Assembly (NCBI GenBank): GCA_963717705.1
Contig: CAVQWT010000005.1
Coordinates: forward strand, 310,001 to 374,000
Reading direction: 5' to 3'
Length of the DNA: 64,000 nt
Source of the DNA: CAVQWT01 sp963717705
GTDB taxonomy: Bacteria; Pseudomonadota; Gammaproteobacteria; Burkholderiales; Casimicrobiaceae
Position 1 is the stretch's first letter, and each line of letters opens with the position of its first letter. The position numbers were made by a program, and so were the translations under genes. This document shows, piece by piece, positions 54,716-63,831 of the stretch. The notes below the pieces were generated by a model. The model had not been told where the DNA came from and searched no databases. It saw only the letters and a list, made by a program, of their open reading frames with translations.

Positions 54716-55267
54716 TTACTGCAGAGGCGCCACGACGACGTATTGCACCGACGTGCCGACGTACTGGGGCTGGTACCAGGTGCCGCCGCAGTTGCTGTAG
54801 CCGATGCCGTTGACGATCACCGTCTGGCATTGAGGCGGCAGCGTATAGACCATCGACCCGATCACCGCCGACGTGATCGCGGCGGTCGCGCCGATTGCGA
54901 CACCGGTCGCGATCGGATGGTGGTGGTCGTCCCAGTCGTTATCCCAGCCGCCCCGGCGATCGACGTCGACGTCGATGTTGACGTCGCGATCCCGGTTGAC
55001 GTTGACATTGGTGTTCTTGTTGACGTTGGTGTTGCGGTTGATGTTCGTATCGCGATTGACGTTGGTGTTGCGGTTGACGTTGGCGTCGCGCTTGGGAGCG
55101 GCGTCGCGCTTGGGACCGGCGTCCCGATTGGCGCCGGCGCTCACGTTGTTGCGCGCGCCACCGCCACCCTTGACGTCGCGGGCGTCCGCGGGCGCCGATA
55201 CGGAAAGCCCGATGGCAACGGCAAGCGCTGCAGCCGCGCCGGCGGAAAGGATTCGATTCGTCTTCAT
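54716..55267 (-). CDS. Periplasmic Asn-repeat protein of unknown function
   Basis: 183 aa. Signal peptide ends PADA. Low-complexity Asn/Arg/Asp/Thr repeats (62-103, units like NVNRNT) turn into an acidic/His stretch (DNDWDDHHH), then a hydrophobic glycine-rich helix (about 119-142). It closes with a small beta domain holding two Cys (147 and 160) and the end WYQPQYVGTSVQYVVV. I have the impression that such C-terminal domains recur in proteobacterial secreted proteins beside DUF2092 genes, but no function is known. It starts 31 nt after the DUF2092 gene. Confidence 0.8.
   Translation of the reverse strand: MKTNRILSAGAAAALAVAIGLSVSAPADARDVKGGGGARNNVSAGANRDAGPKRDAAPKRDANVNRNTNVNRDTNINRNTNVNKNTNVNVNRDRDVNIDVDVDRRGGWDNDWDDHHHPIATGVAIGATAAITSAVIGSMVYTLPPQCQTVIVNGIGYSNCGGTWYQPQYVGTSVQYVVVAPLQ
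54959..55084 (-). repeat. Asn-rich 18-bp-type tandem repeats
   Basis: About seven imperfect units of 18 bp encode the pattern N-(V/I)-N-(R/K)-(N/D)-T on the minus strand. Unit boundaries are blurred by insertions towards residues 88-103. The stretch is clearly more AT-rich than its neighbours. Confidence 0.75.
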
Positions 55268-55298
55268 GGTGTCATTCCTGTCTTGGCCTGGGAGAGAG

Positions 55299-56138
55299 TT
55301 ACTTGGCCGCTTCTTTGACGGCAATCCTGGTCGCGCCCTTGGGCGGCACGAAGGTGAACGCCGCCGCTTCCGGCGCCGTTCCCGCTTTCCAAGTGAGAAT
55401 GGAGCGGCGTACCGGCTGCGCCGCGTCGCCGTCGGTGCCGGTGACGACCAGCTTGCGCGGCAGCGGTGACTTGCCCCGCCCGATGCAGATCTGCCAGTCG
55501 ACGCCGGGCTGGCGGAAGGCCAGCTGGTCGCACAGCACGCCGCCGATCATCTGCGGCCCCACGTAAATGGCCTCGGTGATCGACTTGGTGTCGAATTTGT
55601 CGGTGCCCATCAGGAACAGATCGGCGAGCGGTACTTCGAGGCCGTACTTCTTGGCCGCGACGTCCACGGTTTGCGCTATCGTGGCGGGCGCGGCGAACGA
55701 GCCGTAGTAGCCGAGCTTTTCCCCGAAGATCGTGACGGACTTGCCGTCGTAATAAATCTTGCGGCTGCGCTCGGCGGCCGTCGTGTGGACCCGCAGCTTG
55801 TCGGGCATGCGGGCGGCGATCTCGACCATGAGCGCGTTCTCGACCTTCTGTCCGGAGTCGAGCACCTCTTCCACCGTGACGTCGGCGTTGACGGTAAAGG
55901 CCTTGAGCGAGCGCAGGTACGCGCCCATCGCATTGAGGCGCTCGACCGCCTTCGCGTTGATGATCGCGGCCGCGGCCGGCGCGGGCGCGGCGGCAGCGGC
56001 CGGCGCCGCCGGTTGCTGCGCCCATGCTGCGCCTTGGGCCGCCAGCAGCGGCAGCAATGCACCGGCGGCAAATGCGGCACCGGCACGCCGGAGTGAGCGT
56101 CCGGTCGATGTCGAAAATCCTTCGTGCTTGTTCATCAT
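55299..56138 (-). CDS. DUF2092 periplasmic protein (LolA-like fold)
   Basis: 279 aa. Signal peptide ends AWAQ, followed by an Ala/Pro spacer. The remainder has the DUF2092 pattern: AVERLNAMGAYLRSLKAFTV, the KIYYDGKSVTIFGEKLGYY strands and the late RKLVVTGTDG. The family is placed near LolA/LolB-type half-barrels that carry lipids or hydrophobic ligands. The start is ATG 56138 or the next ATG (56135), with GAGAGG just upstream. It lies between the sulfatases and the Asn-repeat gene. Confidence 0.85.
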   Translation of the reverse strand: MMNKHEGFSTSTGRSLRRAGAAFAAGALLPLLAAQGAAWAQQPAAPAAAAAPAPAAAAIINAKAVERLNAMGAYLRSLKAFTVNADVTVEEVLDSGQKVENALMVEIAARMPDKLRVHTTAAERSRKIYYDGKSVTIFGEKLGYYGSFAAPATIAQTVDVAAKKYGLEVPLADLFLMGTDKFDTKSITEAIYVGPQMIGGVLCDQLAFRQPGVDWQICIGRGKSPLPRKLVVTGTDGDAAQPVRRSILTWKAGTAPEAAAFTFVPPKGATRIAVKEAAK

Positions 56139-56236
56139 TACCTCTCTTGTTGTTCGGGACGGGTGCTTCTGGTGCGTTGCTTCACGAGTTGCCGCATCGC
56201 CGATCCCGCTTTACCACACGAGACGGCGCGTCGATT

Positions 56237-58606
56237 TCAGTTCATCTTCACGTTGACGGCGCCGATCTTGCCGTCGAAGCGGAAGGGCCTCCGGTCAAAA
56301 TAGTCGAGCGAGACCGTCGCGCCGAGGTCGACGCCGACGTCGAAGGTCTCGCTTGCCGAGAAGGCGGCGGGAACGGTTCGCTTCACCGTCGTCCGCGCCA
56401 CTTCCTGCCCGTCGACCTTCAGCACCACCTCGGCCGGGGAAAGCGGCTGGACCCCCGCCAGCGTCGTCGTGACTTCGATGCGCCGCTTGCCGGCAGGAAT
56501 CCTGTTGGCCGACCGGGCGATGTAGCGCTCGATGATCATCATGTTGTACTCGTAGACCAGCTGCCCCTTGTCCATGTACAGCGCGAGGCCGCCGCCCGAT
56601 CCACCCAGTGCGTACAGCACGCCCGAGGCGTTGTCCCCGAGTTCCGCTTCGATGGTCACCGTGCTGTTCTCGCGGCCAAGTCCAGGCGCGGTGAATTCGG
56701 GCATGCGCACGGTGGTCGCGTCGAACTGCCAGCTCGTGTACGGCGACTTGATTCGGTCCTCCGGATGCAGGCGCAGCCAGATGCCCGCGCCGAGCGGGTA
56801 GACCTTGTTGGCGACGGCGAGCTGATCGAAGGTCTTCTGCAGCTGCGCGAGACGCTGCGGCTCGCGGGCCGCGAGATCGTCGGCCTCCGAGAAGTCGCGG
56901 GCGATGTTGTAGAGCTCCCACTTGTCCTTGGCGGAGTCCCATTCGGCAAGACCGGGGGCGCCGGGCAGCCACGGCGTCAGCGGTCCGAACGTCGCTGCCA
57001 CCCAGCCGTCCTGGTAGATGGCGCGGCTGCCGTTGTTGTCGAAGTACTGGACCTTCTTGCGCCCGGGAGCCTTGGCATCGGCGAAGGTGTAGGCGAGGCT
57101 CACGCCGTCCATCGGATCCTGCACGAAGCCGTCGACCACTTTCGGCGGCCTGATGCCGGCGACTTCGTAGATCGTGGGTACGATGTCGTTGACGTGATGG
57201 AACTGTGCCCGCGGCGTCTTGTCGGGCTTGATGCCGTTCGGCCACGAGATGACCATCGGGTTGCGCGTGCCGCCGAAGTGCGATGCGACGAGCTTGGTGT
57301 GGTGGAACGGCGTATTGCCGGCCCACGCCCACCCGGCGTGGTACATGCTGTCGGTCTTGGGGCCGCCCAGCGCGTCCAGGCCGCCCAGCTTGTCGAGCGC
57401 CGCGATCTGCTGCTCGACGGTGTTGGGGATGCCGTTCTGCGCCAGCAGCTCGCTGATGGTGCCGTTCTGGCCTTCGGCGCTGGCGCCGTTGTCGCCGAAG
57501 ATGTAGATCACAATGGTGTTGTCGCGAATCCCGAGCCGATCGAGTTCGTCGATCAGCCTGCCGGCCTGCGCGTCGACGTGCTCGACGAAGCCCGCGTAGA
57601 TTTCCATCAACCGCAACTGGAACGGCCTCTGGGCCTCCGGAATGCTGTCCCAGGACGGCATGTTCGCCGCGCGCGGCGTGAGCTTCGTATCGGCGGGAAT
57701 CCATCCGAGCTGCTTCTGGCGCGCAAACACGCGCTCGCGATAGGCGTCCCAGCCGGCGTCGAACTTGCCCTTGTACTTGCCGGACCACTCCTTGCCGACC
57801 TGGTGCGGACCGTGCGCCGCGCCGGGCGCCCAGTACATGAAGAAGGGTTTGTCCGGCGAGAAGGAGCGATGCTTGCGCAGCCAGTCGATGCCGCGCACCG
57901 CCATGTCCTCGGAGAGGTGGTACTTCTCGTCATGGGGCGGTTCGATGGCCGTCGTGTTCTCGACCAGCCGCGGTTCCCATTGCGATGTCTCGCCGGCGAG
58001 GAAGCCGTAGAAATAGTCGAAGCCGTGACCCGTCGGCCAGCGGTCGAACGGACCCATCGCCGTCGTCTGGTCGGCCGGCGTGTTGTGCCACTTGCCGAAG
58101 GCGGCCGTCCGGTAGCCGTAGTGCCGCAGGACTTCGGCCATCGTCGCCGACGTCTTCGGGATCACGCCGGTGTAGCCGTCCCAATCCACCGCGCGTTCGG
58201 CGATCGTCCCGTTGCCCACCCGCTGGTGATTGCGCCCGGTGAGCAAGGCTGCGCGCGTCGGCGAGCAGATCGCCGTGGTGTGGAACGTGTTGTAGCTGAT
58301 GCCCTGGCTTGCGAGCTTGGTGAGTGCGGGCGTGTTCATCTCCCCGCCGAATGTCGACGCCTGGCCGAAGCCGACGTCGTCGAGCAGAATGATCAGCACG
58401 TTCGGCGCGCCGGGCTTGAGGTGCTCGGGCTGCGCGCGGCGCTTGTGGACGGAATCCTGTAGGCGCGGTGCAGCCTTGCTTGCCGAGGGCACCGGCGGGA
58501 AAGGCAGCACCGAACCGTCGGAGGGCACGGTGGCCGCGTGCGCCGTGCCAATCACCGCCCACAGCGTCGACAGCGCGACCGCGCGGCTTCGCATCGAATG
58601 CTTCAT
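56237..58606 (-). CDS. Large periplasmic arylsulfatase (copy B)
   Basis: 789 aa. Signal peptide ends AHAA. Sulfatase core: metal Asp pair in LLDDVGFGQ, formylglycine site Cys114 in ICSPTRAALLTGR, GKWHNTP, HGPHQV and FGDNGAS. After about residue 560 comes a C-terminal region of about 200 residues with regular beta strands (EVTTTLAGV, LKVDGQEVA, FDVGVDLGATVSLDYFD) that looks like a jelly-roll. This size and layout fit the long arylsulfatase A-like enzymes. GAGG lies 9 nt before the ATG. It starts 35 nt after copy A, its paralogue. Confidence 0.92.
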   Translation of the reverse strand: MKHSMRSRAVALSTLWAVIGTAHAATVPSDGSVLPFPPVPSASKAAPRLQDSVHKRRAQPEHLKPGAPNVLIILLDDVGFGQASTFGGEMNTPALTKLASQGISYNTFHTTAICSPTRAALLTGRNHQRVGNGTIAERAVDWDGYTGVIPKTSATMAEVLRHYGYRTAAFGKWHNTPADQTTAMGPFDRWPTGHGFDYFYGFLAGETSQWEPRLVENTTAIEPPHDEKYHLSEDMAVRGIDWLRKHRSFSPDKPFFMYWAPGAAHGPHQVGKEWSGKYKGKFDAGWDAYRERVFARQKQLGWIPADTKLTPRAANMPSWDSIPEAQRPFQLRLMEIYAGFVEHVDAQAGRLIDELDRLGIRDNTIVIYIFGDNGASAEGQNGTISELLAQNGIPNTVEQQIAALDKLGGLDALGGPKTDSMYHAGWAWAGNTPFHHTKLVASHFGGTRNPMVISWPNGIKPDKTPRAQFHHVNDIVPTIYEVAGIRPPKVVDGFVQDPMDGVSLAYTFADAKAPGRKKVQYFDNNGSRAIYQDGWVAATFGPLTPWLPGAPGLAEWDSAKDKWELYNIARDFSEADDLAAREPQRLAQLQKTFDQLAVANKVYPLGAGIWLRLHPEDRIKSPYTSWQFDATTVRMPEFTAPGLGRENSTVTIEAELGDNASGVLYALGGSGGGLALYMDKGQLVYEYNMMIIERYIARSANRIPAGKRRIEVTTTLAGVQPLSPAEVVLKVDGQEVARTTVKRTVPAAFSASETFDVGVDLGATVSLDYFDRRPFRFDGKIGAVNVKMN

Positions 58607-58641
58607 GTCATTGATCCTCGTCGTCCGCAATTCGGAGCCTG

Positions 58642-61005
58642 TTACTTCTTGAGATAGGTGATCGTCGTCTTGCCGATGCTGCCGTTGAAAGCAAACGGCG
58701 CCTGGTCGTAGTAGTCGAGCGACACCGGCGAATCGAGGTCGGTGCCGATGTCGAAGGTGGCATTCGACGTGAAGTGGAGCGACATGGCTGCCGGAACCCG
58801 ACCCTGGCCCACGACTTCGCCATTCGCCCGCAACGTGATGTCCATCGGACCTCCGATGGCGCCGGCCAGCTTCGACTCGACCTCGACCTTGACCTTGCCC
58901 ACAGGCAGTTTGGACTTGGACTTGATCTTGGTGCGCTGCACTTCGAACAGGTTGAATTCGTAGTTGAGGAAGCCGTCCTTCATGTACGTGGTGATGCCGC
59001 CGGAAAAGCCCGCCAGCGCGTAAAGCACGCCGTTGGCGTTCGCCGGCACATCGACTTCCATGGTGACGAGGCTGCTGTTCTTGCCGAGCTTGGGCGCAGC
59101 CGACTCGGGCATCCGGGTGATGGGGTAATCGAACGTCCATTCGGTGAGTGCCGACGCGGGCGCGTCTTCCGGATGGAACATCGCGGTGGACCACAAGCCG
59201 CCGCCGATGGGGAGGTTCTTGTTCTTCGTGGATTCGACGATGAACAGCGCCTTCATCTCCTCCAATTTCTGCGGATTCGACGCGGCAAGGTCGTTCGCCT
59301 GGCTCCAGTCCTTGTCGATGTTGTACAGCTCCCACTTGTCGGTCAGGGGCGACCACTCCTTGATGCCCTTCGGCATGCCGCTGACCCACGGCTCGCGCGG
59401 GCCCGGGGCGCTGGCGAACCAGCCGTCGCTGTAGATCCCGCGGCTGGCCATGATGTCGAAGAACTGAGTCTTGCGCGTGCCCTTCGCCCTGGGATCGCCG
59501 AACGCATACACCATGCTGACGCCTTCGATCGGATCCTGCTCGAAGCCGTTGACGACCCGGGGCGCTGCGATCGACGTGAATTCGTAGATCGTCGGCACGA
59601 TGTCGATCACGTGGTGGAATTGCGGCCGCGCCACGGCGTCCGCCTGAATGCGCTTGGGCCACGAGACGGCCATCGGCTGGCGCGTGCCGCCGAAATAGGC
59701 ACCCATGAGCTTGGTGCCCTGGTAGGGGGTGCTGCCCGCCCAGGCCCAACCGGCGTGGAACATGTTGTCGGTCTTCGGTCCGCCCAGCGCGTCCAGGCCG
59801 CCGAGTTCATCCAGCGCCGCGAGGTGCTGCGCGATCGTGGTCGGAATGCCGTTCTGCGCGAGTTGCTCGCTGATGGTGCCGTTGAGGCCTTCCGACGAGG
59901 AGCCATTGTCGCCCCAGATGTAGAAGATCAGCGTGTTGTCGAGCTTGCCCTGGCGCTCGATTTCGGCGATGACCTTGCCCGCGTTGTAGTCGGCGTGCTC
60001 GGTGAAGCCGGCGAACACCTCCATCAGGCGGCGCTGGAACGGCTTCTCGGCGTCGGGGATCGAATCCCACGAGGCCATCGATGCGGGGCGGGGCGTGAGT
60101 CGCGCGTCCTGCGGGATCCAGCCCTTGGCCTTGGCGCGCGCAAAGGTGCGCTCGCGATACTTGTCCCAGCCGTCGTCGAACTTGCCCTTGTACTTGTCCG
60201 CCCATTCCTTCATGACCTGGTGTGGCCCGTGCGATGCGCCCGGCGCCCAGTACATGAAGAACGGCTTGTCCGGCGCGTAGGCCTTCTGCTCGCGCAGCCA
60301 CTTGATCGCGTCCTCGGCAATGTCCTCGGAAAGGTGGTAGCCCTTCTTCGGGTGCATGACGACATCGGTGGTGTTGCGCGTCAGCGTCGGCTCGTACTGC
60401 GACGCCTCGCCGGCAAGGAAGCCGTAGAAATACTCGAACCCGTAGCCGGAGGGCCAGTAGTCGAACGGCCCCTTGCTGGTGATCTGTTCCTCGGGTGTGT
60501 TGTGCCACTTGCCCCAGGCGCCGGTGTTGTACCCGTAGTTCTTGAGAACTTCGGCGACCGTCGCCGACGATTTCGGAATAACCCCGGAAAAACCGTCGAA
60601 GTCGTTGGCGATCGCCGCGATCTGGCCGTTGCCGACAAAGGTGTGGTTGCGCCCGGTGAGGAGCGATGCCCGAGTGGGCGAGCACATGGCGGTGGAATGG
60701 AACCGGTTGAAGGAGACCCCCAGCTTCGCGACCCGGTCGAGCGTGGGCGTATTGATCTCGCCACCGTAGGTCGAGGGGGTGCCCGGCCCGACGTCGTCCA
60801 TAAGGATGATCAGGATGTTCGGCGCGCCGTCCTTGAGGCGCTTCGGCTCCACGCGCTTCTTGTACGTGGACGTCTCGATCGTCAGCCCGGCCTTGGAGGC
60901 GGACGGTGTGGGCGGGAACGGCAGGATCTCCTGCGCCGACGCCGCCGAGAAGGACAGCGCACAGAACAGTGCGCTGATGGAAGACCATGTGGACTTGAGT
61001 TTCAT
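58642..61005 (-). CDS. Large periplasmic arylsulfatase (copy A)
   Basis: 787 aa. Signal peptide ends SAQ. Asp70-Asp71 in ILMDDVGPG, formylglycine site Cys108 in MCSPTRASLLTGR, GKWHNTP, HGPHQV, WGDNGSS. The same C-terminal beta-rich domain as copy B ends in YDQAPFAFNGSIGKTT. The two copies are alike end to end but clearly diverged, so the duplication is not recent. An SD GGAG lies 9 nt before the ATG. Co-directional with the small beta-sandwich and channel genes upstream. Confidence 0.92.
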   Translation of the reverse strand: MKLKSTWSSISALFCALSFSAASAQEILPFPPTPSASKAGLTIETSTYKKRVEPKRLKDGAPNILIILMDDVGPGTPSTYGGEINTPTLDRVAKLGVSFNRFHSTAMCSPTRASLLTGRNHTFVGNGQIAAIANDFDGFSGVIPKSSATVAEVLKNYGYNTGAWGKWHNTPEEQITSKGPFDYWPSGYGFEYFYGFLAGEASQYEPTLTRNTTDVVMHPKKGYHLSEDIAEDAIKWLREQKAYAPDKPFFMYWAPGASHGPHQVMKEWADKYKGKFDDGWDKYRERTFARAKAKGWIPQDARLTPRPASMASWDSIPDAEKPFQRRLMEVFAGFTEHADYNAGKVIAEIERQGKLDNTLIFYIWGDNGSSSEGLNGTISEQLAQNGIPTTIAQHLAALDELGGLDALGGPKTDNMFHAGWAWAGSTPYQGTKLMGAYFGGTRQPMAVSWPKRIQADAVARPQFHHVIDIVPTIYEFTSIAAPRVVNGFEQDPIEGVSMVYAFGDPRAKGTRKTQFFDIMASRGIYSDGWFASAPGPREPWVSGMPKGIKEWSPLTDKWELYNIDKDWSQANDLAASNPQKLEEMKALFIVESTKNKNLPIGGGLWSTAMFHPEDAPASALTEWTFDYPITRMPESAAPKLGKNSSLVTMEVDVPANANGVLYALAGFSGGITTYMKDGFLNYEFNLFEVQRTKIKSKSKLPVGKVKVEVESKLAGAIGGPMDITLRANGEVVGQGRVPAAMSLHFTSNATFDIGTDLDSPVSLDYYDQAPFAFNGSIGKTTITYLKK

Positions 61006-61067
61006 TCCGTGCGCTCCAATGTGGCAGTCAGTCTTTGTCGGCGGGTGTTGCGCAAAGGAACCAATCG

Positions 61068-61502
61068 TCACTTCATCCCGAACACGGTCACGTCGGCCTT
61101 GCCCTTGAGAAAACCCTTGGTGTCGTACCAGAAATCGATCCTGCGGACACTGCGCTTGCCGATCCCGCGCAGGTCGATGGCGCGGCTTTCGCCGCCCTGC
61201 GGAATTTTCTGGCGGATGTCGATCTTGTCGGGCTGGCCGTTGTCGTAGGTGACGACCATGTGCTGCATGTTCAGCGGAGCGTCGGTGACCTTGAATTTGA
61301 TCTTGCGGAAGTTGTCGAACGGGCCCTTGACGATGATCGAGTCGTGGTCGGCCCCGTGATCGGCGTGCGTCTGGCCAATGAGGCGCCACTCTCCGGCCGC
61401 GCCCGCGTTCGGGCGAACGACCTGTTGGGCGAGAGCGCCGGCGGAAGCGGACAGTGCGATGGAAGCAAACAGAGTCAGGACGGCGATGCGAGTGCGTTGC
61501 AT
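61068..61502 (-). CDS. Small secreted beta-sandwich protein (DUF2541-like)
   Basis: 144 aa. Signal peptide ends ALAQ. The mature part has strands WRLIGQTHADHGADHDSI, IKFKVTDAPLNMQHMVVTYDNG, ESRAIDLRG and SVRRIDFWYDTK. This matches the general look of DUF2541-type proteins, small all-beta periplasmic proteins of unknown role. The His-rich loop HADHGADHD could bind metal. It lies between the channel gene and sulfatase copy A with short gaps, so it belongs to the same unit. Confidence 0.78.
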   Translation of the reverse strand: MQRTRIAVLTLFASIALSASAGALAQQVVRPNAGAAGEWRLIGQTHADHGADHDSIIVKGPFDNFRKIKFKVTDAPLNMQHMVVTYDNGQPDKIDIRQKIPQGGESRAIDLRGIGKRSVRRIDFWYDTKGFLKGKADVTVFGMK

Positions 61503-61546
61503 GATGTGGTTTTCCTGGATTGTCGTGAGCGATCGGGGTCGGCGGG

Positions 61547-62524
61547 TCAGAACGTGTAGACCATCTTCAGCCAGATGTAGTCGCCGTTCAGACGATTCTT
61601 GGTTTCCAGCTCGGGCAGCCACTTGAATTCGAACAGCAGCTTCTCCTTGCCGATCGGCTGGATGTAGCCCAGCACCGGCCCGATGCCGGCGGTGCGTCCC
61701 TTGAAGCAGCCGAGCGTCGCGCCCGATCCGCTGTCGCAGGTCACCTGCTGGAAGTACCAACCCTCGAGGCCGACGTTCGCGAATCCCGAACCGAGCGGCA
61801 AGATCTGCTGCACCGCCGCGTCGAAATGCAGGATGTCGCCGCTCTTGTAGCTGGTGTCGTTGTTCTCGGTGTTGATCGCGTAGCCGAGGTGCGCGGCCGC
61901 GGTGAGGCCGGACTTGGCGTTGCTGTACGCCACGCCGAAGATCGGATCGAAGGTCCAGTAGTTGAGGCCCGTGTTGCCGAGCCGGCCGACCTCGTAGCTG
62001 CCGGTCGGCGCGTAGACCGGCATCAGGAAGTCGTACTGCAACTCGTCGGCCTTCCAGCCCAGCAGCACCGGCACCACCGTCAGGTCGCCGATGCCGGACA
62101 CGCTGTTCTGGATCTGCTTTCCGCCCAGCGCTGCCGAGTTTCCCGAGAGGGTGAGCCAGGTGTAGGGCAGGAACGCGGCGACGCTGTAATGGGCGCCGCC
62201 GAGGACCGTCTGCTCGAAACTGTAACCACCGCCGAGCACCAGCGTGTTGGCATCCGCGTCCAGATTGGCGACGATCCCGGCCGCCGTGGGGACGCGCGCC
62301 GAGGCGTCGCCCCGGTAGTTGATGTACATCGGCTTGACGAAGCCTCCGGGCGACGTCGGCGGCAGATCCACCAGCGTTGCATTGGCGCCCGGCATGATGT
62401 GCGACGTGCCGCCTTCGCCGGCGAAGGCGACGGGGGATGCGGCAACGAGGACCGAGAGCGTCGTGGCCGCCAGCCACGACTTGCGGCAATGTGCCCGTCC
62501 ATTGAACTTCGTTGGCTTCAGCAT
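61547..62524 (-). CDS. Outer-membrane channel protein, SphA / phenol-MetA-like
   Basis: 325 aa, SD AGGAG about 11 nt before the ATG. Signal peptide ends AFAGEGG. Beta-barrel with alternating strands and terminal Phe (WLKMVYTF), as expected for outer-membrane insertion by BAM. The start GGTSHIMPGANATLVDLPPTSPGGFV and the motif PVYAPTGSYE are typical of SphA / MetA-pathway-of-phenol-degradation transporters, which pass hydrophobic or aromatic compounds. One Cys pair (CDSGSGATLGC) may form a surface disulfide. Confidence 0.86.
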   Translation of the reverse strand: MLKPTKFNGRAHCRKSWLAATTLSVLVAASPVAFAGEGGTSHIMPGANATLVDLPPTSPGGFVKPMYINYRGDASARVPTAAGIVANLDADANTLVLGGGYSFEQTVLGGAHYSVAAFLPYTWLTLSGNSAALGGKQIQNSVSGIGDLTVVPVLLGWKADELQYDFLMPVYAPTGSYEVGRLGNTGLNYWTFDPIFGVAYSNAKSGLTAAAHLGYAINTENNDTSYKSGDILHFDAAVQQILPLGSGFANVGLEGWYFQQVTCDSGSGATLGCFKGRTAGIGPVLGYIQPIGKEKLLFEFKWLPELETKNRLNGDYIWLKMVYTF

Positions 62525-62624
62525 TCTGCGGAATCTCCTGTTTGAATCAGACCTTGCGCGAGCGTCGCACCACGACCGCTTACGATGGGTACCGGCAGGG
62601 CGATGATGGCCACCTGTTTCGCCT

Positions 62625-63464
62625 TCACTGGGTCGGCAGCAGCAGCACGATGCCCGCCCGGAAGGTCCACTTCGGGTTGCCGTAATCGTTCTGGAAATCG
62701 TAGTCGGCCTCGACGTTCGGGCGCCACTTGTGCCCGGCGAAGGTCACCACCTGGCCATAGTTCACACCCAGAGCGAGCGATGCCCAACGCGACTTCTCGG
62801 TGTCGTAGACGAACGCGCTGTTGCCGAGCGACAGCGAGCGACCCTCGCCCAACTGGTAGCTGAAAATGGGCTGCAGGTTGACGAGGCCGACATCCGGCGC
62901 ACTGCCGCTCCCCGCGAACGAGAAGAAGGACTGCGCGAACAGGCCCCAGTTGTATTGCTTCGAGGACGAATTGACGAAGCCCAGCGCGGGCCCCGCGGTC
63001 CACTTGTCGGTGGTGAGTCCGTCCTGCCCCGTCGGCAGCGTGCCCGAGATGCCGACGCCCCAGCGCCCCCACAGCTGGTTGAACACCATGAGGTCGAAGA
63101 CGGTGGTGTCGGCGAAGCCCGTCGCCCCGGACGGCGACGACGTGACGTAGGGCTGCGTGATGCGGAAGATGTGATTGGTGCTGCCGAGCGCAAAGGGAAT
63201 CGCCGCTCGGAACACGACCTGGTTGAGCGAGTCGTCGATACCGTGGAAGTTCGCCGTATACCAGTCGTTGAGCTGGAACGACATCAGCGACGCCGTGGGA
63301 TCGGTGGCCTGCGCAGCCAGATCCTCGACGCTGGTCGCCTGCTGGGCAAGGACGGGGGCCGCAGAGCCGATCGCGCATGCGGCCACCACCAGCGCCCGCG
63401 TCAGCGGCGTCGGTGTCTTCGACGGTGTCGGCAACGCTGACCGCAAATGGCCGCTGCAACTCAA
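62625..63464 (-). CDS. Outer-membrane beta-barrel protein, neuromedin U-like/transporter type
   Basis: 279 aa. The start is TTG 63464: AGGAG at 63472-63476 lies 7 nt before it and no ATG exists at the N-terminus. The signal peptide is long, ending PVLAQ. The segment EDLAAQATDPTASLMSFQLNDWYT matches the N-terminal motif of the barrel protein at 36155-36988, so the two loci carry related channels. Barrel strands follow to the end. First gene of the minus-strand series divergent from lysR. Confidence 0.82.
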   Translation of the reverse strand: MSCSGHLRSALPTPSKTPTPLTRALVVAACAIGSAAPVLAQQATSVEDLAAQATDPTASLMSFQLNDWYTANFHGIDDSLNQVVFRAAIPFALGSTNHIFRITQPYVTSSPSGATGFADTTVFDLMVFNQLWGRWGVGISGTLPTGQDGLTTDKWTAGPALGFVNSSSKQYNWGLFAQSFFSFAGSGSAPDVGLVNLQPIFSYQLGEGRSLSLGNSAFVYDTEKSRWASLALGVNYGQVVTFAGHKWRPNVEADYDFQNDYGNPKWTFRAGIVLLLPTQ

Positions 63465-63831
63465 ATCGACTCTCCTGGGGCCGGATTCGGGGATTGCCGC
63501 TCGCAAACGTCAGCTTGGCGATGCAGGTATCGCATTCGGTGGTGCCTGCGCCCCGGGTCCGCGCCATCTGGCACGGACAACCGCGGAGCGTACGTGGTCA
63601 AGGCGACGGCGCCGATGCAGGTTGGTCACTAATTCATGCACCCGACGCATATCGACGCGCCCGCCCGGGAACCCTGCGGCGAAGCCGCGCACTCCAGTCC
63701 CCCTCCTCCCAGGCTCCGCAGGACGGCGCGGCCCAGGCTGGCGGGGCTCAGGCCCGCTCCCGCCGCCTGATCGGCGCCCTGGGCAGCATCTGATCGGATT
63801 CGATGCCGGCTGGCCAGCCGATCTGGCGTGA
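63465..63831. other. Intergenic region between channel gene and lysR promoter
   Basis: About 370 nt with no convincing gene. A minus-strand frame (63629-63892) has Gly/Ser/Arg-rich composition and crosses the lysR promoter, so I reject it. TTGACC on the minus strand near 63595-63600 could be a -35 for the channel operon, but no matching -10 is clear. Confidence 0.4.
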
